Assembly (NCBI RefSeq): GCF_051020955.1 | Contig: NW_027476267.1 | Location: forward strand, 62,001 to 126,000 | Reading direction: 5' to 3' | Length of the DNA: 64,000 nt | Origin: Megalopta genalis | Taxonomy: Eukaryota > Arthropoda > Insecta > Hymenoptera > Halictidae | Shown here: positions 49,491 to 61,525 of the stretch, one piece after another | How positions within the stretch are numbered: the first letter of the stretch is position 1 | Layout: each line of letters begins with the position of its first letter | Translations under genes and position numbers: made by a program | Notes under the pieces: generated by a model | Told to the model about the DNA's origin: nothing | The model's database searches: none | The model's input: only the letters and a program-made list of their open reading frames with translations

Positions 49491-52200
49491 TAAGCCTACT
49501 ACTTCGCATTGATTTGAAGTTAATTCATGTGTTTCTCTTGAATTTGAAGCTAAGTCGTTTGATTCGCATGCAGTTGAAGCTAAATCATTTTGATCACAAG
49601 TATCTGAATCGAAACAATTTGTTTCGCATTGATTTGAAGCTAAGCCTCCTACTTCGCATTGATTTGAAGTTAAATCATGTGTTTCCCTGGGATTTGAAGC
49701 TAACTCGTTCCATTCGCATGCAATTGACTCTAAATCGTGTTTATCAGAAGTAACTGAAGCTAAACCATTTGCTTCACATGGATTTGAAGCTAAGTCTACT
49801 AGTTCGCATTGATTTGAAGTTAAATCACGTGTTTCGCATGGATTTGAATCTAACTCGTTTGTCTCGCATTGAGTTGAAGCTAAATTATCAATATCACAAG
49901 TTTTTGAAATTAAACCATTTGCTTCGCATTGATTTGAAGATAAGCTTACTACTTCGCATTGATTTGAAGTTAAATCATGTTTTTCGCATGGATTTGAAGC
50001 TAACTCGTTTGATTCGCATGCAGTTGACTCTAAATCATGTTTATCACAAGTATTTGAATCTAAATCATTTGTTTCGCATTGATTTGAAGCTAAGCCTTCT
50101 ACTTCGCATTGATTTGAAGTTAAATCATGTGTTTCTCTTGAATTTGAAGCTAACTCGTTTGATTCGCATGCAGTTGACTCTAAATCGTGTCTATCACAAG
50201 TATCTGAATCCAAACCATTTGTTTCGCATTGATTTGAAGCTAAGTCTACTAGTTCGCATTGATTTGAAGTTAAATCATGTGTTTCTCATGGATTTGAAGC
50301 GAACTCGTTCGATTCGTATGCAGTTGAAACTAAATCATGTTTATCACAAGTATTTGAAGCTAAACCATTCGTTTCGCATTGATTTGAAGCTAAGTCTACT
50401 ACTTCGCATTGATTTGGAGCTGAATCATGTGTTTCGCATGGTCTTGAAGCTAACTCGTTTGTTTCGCCTGCATTTGAAGCTATTTCATTTAAACCGCAAG
50501 TATTTGAAGGTAAATCATTTGTTTCGCATGGATTTGAAGCAAAGCCTTCCACTTCGCATTGATTTGAAGTTAATATCATGTGTTTATCTTGGATTTGAAG
50601 CTAACTCGTTTGAATCGCATGCAGTTGAAGCTAAATCATGTTTATTACAAGTATCTGAACCCAAAACATTTGTTTCGCATTGATTTGAAGCTAAGCCTCC
50701 TACTTCGCATTGATTTGAAGTTAAATCATGTGTTTCCCTGGGATTTGAAGCTAACTCGTTCCATTCGCGTGCAATTGACTCTAAATCGTGTTTATCAGAA
50801 GTATTTGAAGCTAAACCATTTGTTTCACATGGATTTGAAGCTAAGCCTTCTACTTCGCATTGATTTGAAGCTAACTCATGTGCTTCGCATGGATTTGAAG
50901 CTAACTCGTTTGTTTGGCCTGCATTTGAAGCTATTTCATTTAAACCGCAGATACTTGAAGGTAAATCATTTGTTTCGCATGGATTTGAAGCTAAGCCTTC
51001 CACTTCGCATTGATTTGAAGTTATTATCATGTGTTTCTCTTGGATTTGAAGCTAACTCGTTTGAATCGCATGCAGTTGAAGCTAAATCATATTTATTACA
51101 AGTATCTGAACCCAAAACATTTTTTTCGCATTGATTTGAAGCTAAGCCTACTACTTCGCATTGATTTGAAGTTAAATCATGTGTTTCCCTTGGATTTGAA
51201 GCTAAGTCGTTTGATTCGCATGCAGTTGACTCTAAATCATGTTTATCACAAGTATTTGAAGCTAAATCATTTGTTTCGCATGAATTTGATGCTAAGATTT
51301 CTACTTCGCATTGATCTGAAGTTAAATCATGTGTTTCTCTTGAATTTGAAGCTAACTCGATTGATTCGCATGCAGTTGAATCTAAATCATTTTGTTCACA
51401 AGTATCTGAACCCAAAACATTTGTTTCGCATTGATTTGAAGCTAAGCCTACTACTTCGCATTGATTTGAAGTTAAATCATGTGTTTCCCTGGGATTTGAA
51501 GCTAACTCGTTCCATTCGCATGCAATTGACTCTAAATCGTGTTTATCAGAAGTATTTGAAGCTAAACCATTTGTTTCACATGGATTTGAAGTTAAGCCTT
51601 CTTGTTCGCATTGATTTGAAGCTATCTCATGTGCTTCGCATGGATGTGAAGCTAACTCGTTTGTTTCGCCTGCATTTGAAGCTATTTCATTTAAACCGCA
51701 GGTATTTGAAGGTAATTCATTTGTTTCGCATTGATTTGAAGCTAAGCCTACTACTTCGCATTGATTTGAAGTTAATTCATGTGTTTCTCTTGAATTTGGG
51801 GCGAACTCGTTCGATTCGTATGCAGTTGAAACTAAATCATGTTTATCACAAGTTTTTGAAGCTAAACCATTTGTTTCGCATTGATTTGAAGCTAAGTCTA
51901 CTACTTTGCATTGATTTGAAGCTGAATCATGTGTTTCGCATGGTCTTGAAGCTAACTCGTTTGTTTCGCCTGCATTTGAAGCTATTTCATTTAAACCGGA
52001 GATATTTGAAGGTAAATCATTTGTTTCGCATGGATTTGAAGCTAAGCCTTCCACTTCGCATTGATTTGAAGTTAATATCATGTGTTTCTTTTGGATTTGA
52101 AGCTAACTCGTTTGAATCGCATGCAGGTGAAGCTAAATCATGTTTATTACAAGTATCTGAACCCAAAACATTTGTTTCGCATTGATTTGAAGCTAAGCCT
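49079..52200 (-). repeat. Block repeated at 52983-55955, one copy 150 bp shorter
   Basis: 49079 aligns with 52983 at 3,904 bp, but from 50580/54334 onward the offset is 3,754 bp. The 150-bp difference is one complete five-mer, present near 49840-49990 and absent near 53745. Markers at 50580, 51031 and 52082 match 54334, 54785 and 55836. The match decays about 125 bp after 55836. Confidence 0.85.
49837..49986 (-). repeat. Single five-mer absent from the neighbouring copy
   Basis: This unit contains the rare monomer with aattatcaatatcacaag and the agataagcttac form. In the paralogous block the flanking monomers (cacgtgtttcgcatgg, then gctaactcgtttgattc) are joined directly near 53740-53760. 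Gain or loss of exactly one unit is the signature of unequal exchange or slippage in 150-bp register. Breakpoints are uncertain by one shared core (about 20 bp). Confidence 0.8.
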
Positions 52201-55200
52201 ACTACTTCGCATTGATTTGAAGTTAAATCATGTGTTTCCCTGGGATTTGAAGCTAACTCGTTCCATTCGCATGCAATTGACTCTAAATCGTGTTTATCAG
52301 AAGTATTTGAAGCTAAACCATTTGTTTCACATGGATTTGAAGCTAAGCCTTCTTGTTCGCATTGATTTGAAGCTAACTCATGTGCTTCGCATGGATGTGA
52401 AGCTAACTCGTTTGTTTCGCCTGCATTTGAAGCTATTTCATTTAAACCGCAGGTATTTGAAGGTAATTCATTTGTTTAGCATTGATTTGAAGCTAAGCCT
52501 ACTACTTCACATTGATTTGAAGTTAATTCATGTGTTTCTCTTGAATTTGAAGCTAAGTGGTTTGATTCGCATGCAGTTGAAGCTAAATCATTTTGATCAC
52601 AAGTATCTGAATCCAAACCATTTGTTTCGCATTGATTTGAAGCTAAGCCTCCTACTTCGCATTGATTTGAAGTCAAATCATGTGTTTCCCTGGGATTTTA
52701 AGCTAACTCGTTCCATTCGCATGCAATTGACTCTAAATCGTGTTTATCAGAAGTATCTGAAGCTAAACCATTTGCTTCACATGGATTTGAAGCTAAGCCT
52801 TCTACTTCGCATTGATTTGAAGCTAACTCTTGTGCTTCGCATGGATTTGAAGCTAACTCGTTTGTTTCGCCTGCATTTGAAGCTATTTCATTTAAAACGG
52901 AGATATTTGAAGGTAAATCATTTGTTTCGCATGGATTTGAAGCTAAGCCTTCCACTTCGCATTGATTTGAAGTTATTATCATGTGTTACTCTTGGATTTG
53001 AAGCTAACTCGTTTGAATCGCATGCAGTTGGAGCTAAATCATATTTATTACAAGTATCTGAACCCAAAACATTTGTTTCGCATTGATTTGAAGCTAAGCC
53101 TACTACTTCGCATTGATTTGAAGTTAAATCATGTGTTTCCCTGGGATTTGAAGCTAACTCGTTCCATTCGCATGCAATTGACTCTAAATCGTGTTTATCA
53201 GAAGTATTTGAAGCTAAACCATTTGTTTCACATGGATTTGAAGCTAAGCCATCTTGTTCGCATTGATTTGAAGCTAACTCATGTGCTTCGCATGGATGTG
53301 AAACTAACTCGTTTGTTTCGCCTGCATTTGAAGCTATTTCATTTAAACCGCAGGTATTTGAAGGTAATTCATTTGTTTCGCATTGATTTGAAGCTAAGCC
53401 TACTACTTCACATTGATTTGAAGTTAATTCATGTGTTTCTCTTGAATTTGAAGCTAAGTCGTTTGATTCGCATGCAGTTGAAGCTAAATCATTTTGATCA
53501 CAAGTATCTGAATCGAAACAATTTGTTTCGCATTGATTTGAAGCTAAGCCTCCTACTTCGCATTGATTTGAAGTTAAATCATGTGTTTCCCTGGGATTTG
53601 AAGCTAACTCGTTCCATTCGCATGCAATTGACTCTAAATCGTGTTTATCAGAAGTAACTGAAGCTAAACCATTTGCTTCACATGGATTTGAAGCTAAGTC
53701 TACTAGTTCGCATTGATTTGAAGTTAAATCACGTGTTTCGCATGGATTTGAAGCTAACTCGTTTGATTCGCATGCAGTTGACTCTAAATCATGTTTATCA
53801 CAAGTATTTGAATCTAAATCATTTGTTTCGCATTGATTTGAAGCTAAGCCTTCTACTTCGCATTGATTTGAAGTTAAATCATGTGTTTCTCTTGAATTTG
53901 AAGCTAACTCGTTTGATTCGCATGCAGTTGACTCTAAATCGTGTCTATCACAAGTATCTGAATCCAAACCATTTGTTTCGCATTGATTTGAAGCTAAGTC
54001 TACTAGTTCGCATTGATTTGAAGTTAAATCATGTGTTTCTCATGGATTTGAAGCGAACTCGTTCGATTCGTATGCAGTTGAAACTAAATCATGTTTATCA
54101 CAAGTATTTGAAGCTAAACCATTCGTTTCGCATTGATTTGAAGCTAAGTCTACTACTTCGCATTGATTTGGAGCTGAATCATGTGTTTCGCATGGTCTTG
54201 AAGCTAACTCGTTTGTTTCGCCTGCATTTGAAGCTATTTCATTTAAACCGCAAGTATTTGAAGGTAAATCATTTGTTTCGCATGGATTTGAAGCAAAGCC
54301 TTCCACTTCGCATTGATTTGAAGTTAATATCATGTGTTTATCTTGGATTTGAAGCTAACTCGTTTGAATCGCATGCAGTTGAAGCTAAATCATGTTTATT
54401 ACAAGTATCTGAACCCAAAACATTTGTTTCGCATTGATTTGAAGCTAAGCCTCCTACTTCGCATTGATTTGAAGTTAAATCATGTGTTTCCCTGGGATTT
54501 GAAGCTAACTCGTTCCATTCGCGTGCAATTGACTCTAAATCGTGTTTATCAGAAGTATTTGAAGCTAAACCATTTGTTTCACATGGATTTGAAGCTAAGC
54601 CTTCTACTTCGCATTGATTTGAAGCTAACTCATGTGCTTCGCATGGATTTGAAGCTAACTCGTTTGTTTGGCCTGCATTTGAAGCTATTTCATTTAAACC
54701 GCAGATACTTGAAGGTAAATCATTTGTTTCGCATGGATTTGAAGCTAAGCCTTCCACTTCGCATTGATTTGAAGTTATTATCATGTGTTTCTCTTGGATT
54801 TGAAGCTAACTCGTTTGAATCGCATGCAGTTGAAGCTAAATCATATTTATTACAAGTATCTGAACCCAAAACATTTTTTTCGCATTGATTTGAAGCTAAG
54901 CCTACTACTTCGCATTGATTTGAAGTTAAATCATGTGTTTCCCTTGGATTTGAAGCTAAGTCGTTTGATTCGCATGCAGTTGACTCTAAATCATGTTTAT
55001 CACAAGTATTTGAAGCTAAATCATTTGTTTCGCATGAATTTGATGCTAAGATTTCTACTTCGCATTGATCTGAAGTTAAATCATGTGTTTCTCTTGAATT
55101 TGAAGCTAACTCGATTGATTCGCATGCAGTTGAATCTAAATCATTTTGTTCACAAGTATCTGAACCCAAAACATTTGTTTCGCATTGATTTGAAGCTAAG

Positions 55201-56377
55201 CCTACTACTTCGCATTGATTTGAAGTTAAATCATGTGTTTCCCTGGGATTTGAAGCTAACTCGTTCCATTCGCATGCAATTGACTCTAAATCGTGTTTAT
55301 CAGAAGTATTTGAAGCTAAACCATTTGTTTCACATGGATTTGAAGTTAAGCCTTCTTGTTCGCATTGATTTGAAGCTATCTCATGTGCTTCGCATGGATG
55401 TGAAGCTAACTCGTTTGTTTCGCCTGCATTTGAAGCTATTTCATTTAAACCGCAGGTATTTGAAGGTAATTCATTTGTTTCGCATTGATTTGAAGCTAAG
55501 CCTACTACTTCGCATTGATTTGAAGTTAATTCATGTGTTTCTCTTGAATTTGGGGCGAACTCGTTCGATTCGTATGCAGTTGAAACTAAATCATGTTTAT
55601 CACAAGTTTTTGAAGCTAAACCATTTGTTTCGCATTGATTTGAAGCTAAGTCTACTACTTTGCATTGATTTGAAGCTGAATCATGTGTTTCGCATGGTCT
55701 TGAAGCTAACTCGTTTGTTTCGCCTGCATTTGAAGCTATTTCATTTAAACCGGAGATATTTGAAGGTAAATCATTTGTTTCGCATGGATTTGAAGCTAAG
55801 CCTTCCACTTCGCATTGATTTGAAGTTAATATCATGTGTTTCTCTTGGATTTGAAGCTAACTCGTTTGAATCGCATGCAGGTGAAGCTAAATCATGTTTA
55901 TTACAAGTATCTGAACCCAAAACATTTGTTTCGCATTGATTTGAAGCTAAGCCTTCTTGTTCGCATTGATTTGAAGCTAACTCATGTGCTTCGCATGGAT
56001 GTGAAGCTAACTCGTTTGTTTCTCCTGCATTTGAAGCTATTTCATTTAAACCGCAGGTATTTGAAGGTAATTCATTTGTTTAGCATTGATTTGAAGCTAA
56101 GCCTACTACTTCACATTGATTTGAAGTTAATTCATGTGTTTCTCTTGAATTTGAAGCTAAGTGGTTTGATTCGCATGCAGTTGAAGCTAAATCATTTTGA
56201 TCACAAGTATCTGAATCCAAACCATTTGTTTCGCATTGATTTGAAGCTAAGCCTCCTACTTCGCATTGATTTGAAGTTAAATCATGTGTTTCCCTGGGAT
56301 TTGAAGCTAACTCGTTCCATTCGCATGCAATTGACTCTAAATCGTGTTTATCAGAAGTATCTGAAGCTAAACCATTT

Positions 56378-59300
56378 GCTTCACATGGATTTGAAGCTAA
56401 GCCTTCTACTTCGCATTGATTTGAAGCTAACTCTTGTGCTTCGCATGGATTTGAAGCTAACTCGTTTGTTTCGCCTGCATTTGAAGCTATTTCATTTAAA
56501 CCGGAGATATTTGAAGGTAAATCATTTGTTTCGCATGGATTTGAAGCTAAGCCTTCCACTTCGCATTGATTTGAAGTTATTATCATGTGTTACTCTTGGA
56601 TTTGAAGCTAACTCGTTTGAATCGCATGCAGTTGGAGCTAAATCATATTTATTACAAGTATCTGAACCCAAAACATTTGTTTCGCATTGATTTGTAGCTA
56701 AGCCTACTACTTCGCATTGATTTGAAGTTAAATCATGTGTTTCCCTGGGATTTGAAGCTAACTCGTTCCATTCGCATGCAATTGACTCTAAATCGTGTTT
56801 ATCAGAAGTATTTGAAGCTAAACCATTTGTTTCACATGGATTTGAAGCTAAGCCTTCTTGTTCGCATTGATTTGAAGCTAACTCATGTGCTTCGCATGGA
56901 TGTGAAACTAACTCGTTTGTTTCGCCTGCATTTGAAGCTATTTCATTTAAACCGCAGGTATTTGAAGGTAATTCATTTGTTTCGCATTGATTTGAAGCTA
57001 AGCCTACTACTTCACATTGATTTGAAGTTAATTCATGTGTTTCTCTTGAATTTGAAGCTAAGTGGTTTGATTCGCATGCAGTTGAAGCTAAATCATTTTG
57101 ATCACAAGTATCTGAATCCAAACCATTTGTTTCGCATTGATTTGAAGCTAAGCCTCCTACTTCGCATTGATTTGAAGTTAAATCATGTGTTTCCCTGGGA
57201 TTTGAAGCTAACTCGTTCCATTCGCATGCAATTGACTCTAAATCGTGTTTATCAGAAGTATCTGAAGCTAAACCATTTGCTTCACATGGATTTGAAGCTA
57301 AGCCTTCTACTTCGCATTGATTTGAAGCTAAGTCTTGTGCTTCGCATGGATTTGAAGCTAACTCGTTTGTTTCGCCTGCATTTGAAGCTATTTCATTTAA
57401 ACCGCAGGTATTTGAAGGTAATTCATTTGTTTCGCATTGATTTGAAGCTAAGCCTACTACTTCGCATTGATTTGATGTTAATTCATGTGATTCTCTTGAA
57501 TTTGGAGCGAACTCGTTCGATTCGTATGCAGTTGAAACTAAATCATGTTTATCACAAGTATTTCAAGCTAAACCATTTGTTTCGCATTGATTTGAAGCTA
57601 AGTCTACTACTTTGCATTGATTTGAAGCTGAATCGTGTGTTTCGCATGGTCTTGAAGCTAACTCGTTTGTTTCGCCTGCATTTGAAGCTATTTCATTTAA
57701 ACCGCAGATATTTGAAGGTAAATCATTTGTTTCGCATGGATTTGAAGCTAAGCCTTCCACTTCGCATTGATTTGAAGTTAATATCATGTGTTTCTCTTGG
57801 ATTTGAAGCTAACTCGTTTGAATCGCATGCAGTTGAAGCTAAATCATGTTTATTACAAGTATCTGAACCCAAAACATTTGTTTCGCATTGATTTGAAGCT
57901 AAGCCTACTACTTCGCATTGAGTTGAAGTTAAATCATGTGTTTCCCTTGGATTTGAAGCTAAGTCGTTTGATTCGCACGCAGTTGAAGCTAAATCATGTT
58001 TATCACAAGTATTTGAAGGTAAATCATTTGCTTCACATGGATTTGAAGCTAAGCCTTCTACTTCGCATTGATTTGAAGCTAACTCTTGTGCTTCGCATGG
58101 ATTTGAAGCTAACTCGTTTGTTTCGCCTGCATTTGAAGCTATTTCATTTAAACCGGAGATATTTGAAGGTAAATCATTTGTTTCGCATGGATTTGAAGCA
58201 AAGCCTTCCACTTCGCATTGATTTGAAGTTATTATCATGTGTTACTCTTGGATTTGAAGCTAACTCGTTTGAATCGCATGCAGTTGGAGCTAAATCATAT
58301 TTATTACAAGTATCTGAACCCAAAACATTTGTTTCGCATTGATTTGAAGCTAAGCCTACTACTTCGCATTGATTTGAAGTTAAATCATGTGTTTCCCTGG
58401 GATTTGAAGCTAACTCGTTCCATTCGCATGCAATTGACTCTAAATCGTGTTTATCAGAAGTATTTGAAGCTAAACCATTTGTTTCACATGGATTTGAAGC
58501 TAAGCCTTCTTGTTCGCATTGATTTGAAGCTAACTCATGTGCTTCGCATGGATGTGAAACTAACTCGTTTGTTTCGCCTGCATTTGAAGCTATTTCATTT
58601 AAACCGCAGGTATTTGAAGGTAATTCATTTGTTTCGCATTGATTTGAAGCTAAGCCTACTACTTCACATTGATTTGAAGTTAATTCATGTGTTTCTCTTG
58701 AATTTGAAGCTAAGTGGTTTGATTCGCATGCAGTTGAAGCTAAATCATTTTGATCACAAGTATCTGAATCCAAACCATTTGTTTCGCATTGATTTGAAGC
58801 TAAGCCTCCTACTTCGCATTGATTTGAAGTTAAATCATGTGTTTCCCTGGGATTTGAAGCTAACTCGTTCCATTCGCATGCAATTGACTCTAAATCGTGT
58901 TTATCAGAAGTATCTGAAGCTAAACCATTTGCTTCACATGGATTTGAAGCTAAGCCTTCTACTTCGCATTGATTTGAAGCTAACTCTTGTGCTTCGCATG
59001 GATTTGAAGCTAACTCGTTTGTTTCGCCTGCATTTGAAGCTATTTCATTTAAACCGCAGGTATTTGAAGGTAATTCATTTGTTTCGCATTGATTTGAAGC
59101 TAAGCCTACTACTTCGCATTGATTTGATGTTAATTCATGTGATTCTCTTGAATTTGGAGCGAACTCGTTCGATTCGTATGCAGTTGAAACTAAATCACGT
59201 TTATCACAAGTATTTCAAGCTAAACCATTTGTTTCGCATTGATTTGAAGCTAAGTCTACTACTTTGCATTGATTTGAAGCTGAATCGTGTGTTTCGCATG

Positions 59301-59681
59301 GTCTTGAAGCTAACTCGTTTGTTTCGCCTGCATTTGAAGCGATTTCATTTAAACCGCAGATATTTGAAGGTAAATCATTTGTTTCGCATGGATTTGAAGC
59401 TAAGCCTTCCACTTCGCATTGATTTGAAGTTAATATCATGTGTTTCTCTTGGATTTGAAGCTAACTCGTTTGAATCGCATGCAGTTGAAGCTAAATCATG
59501 TTTATTACAAGTATCTGAACCCAAAACATTTGTTTCGCATTGATTTGAAGCTAAGCCTACTACTTCGCATTGAGTTGAAGTTAAATCATGTGTTTCCCTT
59601 GGATTTGAAGCTAAGTCGTTTGATTCGCACGCAGTTGAAGCTAAATCATGTTTATCACAAGTATTTGAAGGTAAATCATTT
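56378..59681 (-). repeat. Tandem duplication of 1,652 bp (11 x 150 + 2)
   Basis: Copy 1 is about 56378-58029 and copy 2 about 58030-59681. Markers at 56587 and 57788 correspond to 58239 and 59440. The first joint lies where ggtaaatcatttg switches to the catttgcttcacatgg form. Two markers per period give the +2. Confidence 0.8.
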
Positions 59682-59805
59682 GTTTCGCATGAATTTGATG
59701 CTAAGACTTCTACTTCGCATTGATTTGAAGTTAAATCATGTGTTTCTCTTGAATTTGAAGCTAACTCGTTTGATTCGCATGCAGTTGAAGCTAAATCATT
59801 TTGTT

Positions 59806-61525
59806 CACAAGTATCTGAATCCAAACCATTTGTTTCGCATTGATTTGAAGCTAAGCCTCCTACTTCGCATTGATTTGAAGTTAAATCATGTGTTTCCCTG
59901 GGATTTGAAGCTAACTTATTCCATTCGCATGCAATTCACTCTAAATCGTGTTTATCAGAAGTATTTGAAGCTAAACCATTTGTTTCACATGGATTTGAAG
60001 CTAAGCCTCCTACTTCCAATTGAATTGAAGCTAACTCATGTGCTTCGCATGGATGTGAAGTTAACTCGTTTGTTTCGCCTGCATTTGAAGCTATTTCATT
60101 TAAACCGCAGGTATTTGAAGGTAATTCATTTGTTTCGCATGGATTTGAAGCTAAGCCTTCCACTTCGCATTGATTTGAAGTTAATATCATGTGTTTCTCT
60201 TGGATTTGAAGCTAACTCGTTTGAATCGCATGCAGTTGAAGCTAAATCATGTTTATTACAAGTATCTGAACCCAAAACATTTGTTTCGCATTGATTTGAA
60301 GCTAAGCCTCCTACTTCGCATTGAGTTGAAGTTAAATCATGTGTTTCCCTTGGATTTGAAGCTAAGTTGTTTGATTCGCACGCAGTTGAAGCTAAATCAT
60401 GTTTATCACAAGTATTTGAAGGTAAATCATTTGTTTCGCATGAATTTGATGCTAAGACTTCTACTTCGCATTGATTTGAAGTTAAATCATGTGTTTCTCT
60501 TGAATTTGAAGCTAACTCGTTTGATTCGCATGCAGTTGAAGCTAAATCATTTTGTTCACAAGTATCTGAACCCAAAACATTTGTTTCGCATTGATTTGAA
60601 GCTAAGCCTCCTACTTCGCATTGATTTGAAGTTAAATCATGTGTTTCCCTGGGATTTGAAGCTAACTCGTTCCATTCGCATGCAATTGACTCTAAATCGT
60701 GTTTATCAGAAGTATTTGAAGCTAAACCATTTGTTTCACATGGATTTGAAGCTAAGCCTTCTACTTCGCATTGATTTAAAGCTAACTCATGTGCTTCGCA
60801 TGGATGTGAAGCTAACTTGTTTGTTTCGCCTGCATTTGAAGCTATTTCATTTAAACCGCAGGTTTTTGAAGGTAATTCATTTGTTTCGCATTGATTTGAA
60901 GCTAAGCCTACTACTTCGCATTGATTTGAAGTTAATTCATGTGTTTCTCTTGAATTTGAAGCTAAGTCGTTTGATTCGCATGCAGTTGAAGCTAAATCAT
61001 TTTGATCACAAGTATCTGAATCCAAACCATTTGTTTCGCATTGATTTGAAGCTAAGCCTCCTACTTCGCATTGATTTGAAGTTAAATCATGTGTTTCCCT
61101 GGGATTTGAAGCTAACTTATTCCATTCGCATGCAATTCACTCTAAATCGTGTTTATCAGAAGTATTTGAAGCTAAACCATTTGTTTCACATGGATTTGAA
61201 GCTAAGCCTCCTACTTCCAATTGAATTGAAGCTAACTCATGTGCTTCGCATGGATGTGAAGTTAACTCGTTTGTTTCGCCTGCATTTGAAGCTATTTCAT
61301 TTAAACCGCAGGTATTTGAAGGTAATTCATTTGTTTCGCATGGATTTGAAGCTAAGCCTTCCACTTCGCATTGATTTGAAGTTAATATCATGTGTTTCTC
61401 TTGGATTTGAAGCTAACTCGTTTGAATCGCATGCAGTTGAAGCTAAATCATGTTTATTACAAGTATCTGAACCCAAAACATTTGTTTCGCATTGATTTGA
61501 AGCTAAGCCTCCTACTTCGCATTGA
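59806..61525 (-). repeat. Repeated block with 1,201-bp offset (8 x 150 + 1)
   Basis: The segment 59806-60324, with the private forms aacttattccattcg, gcaattcactc and cttccaattgaattg, recurs at 61007-61525. The markers at 60191 and 61392 are 1,201 bp apart. The same private variants also mark the 28.4 and 29.75 kb units, showing exchange over 30 kb. Confidence 0.75.
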
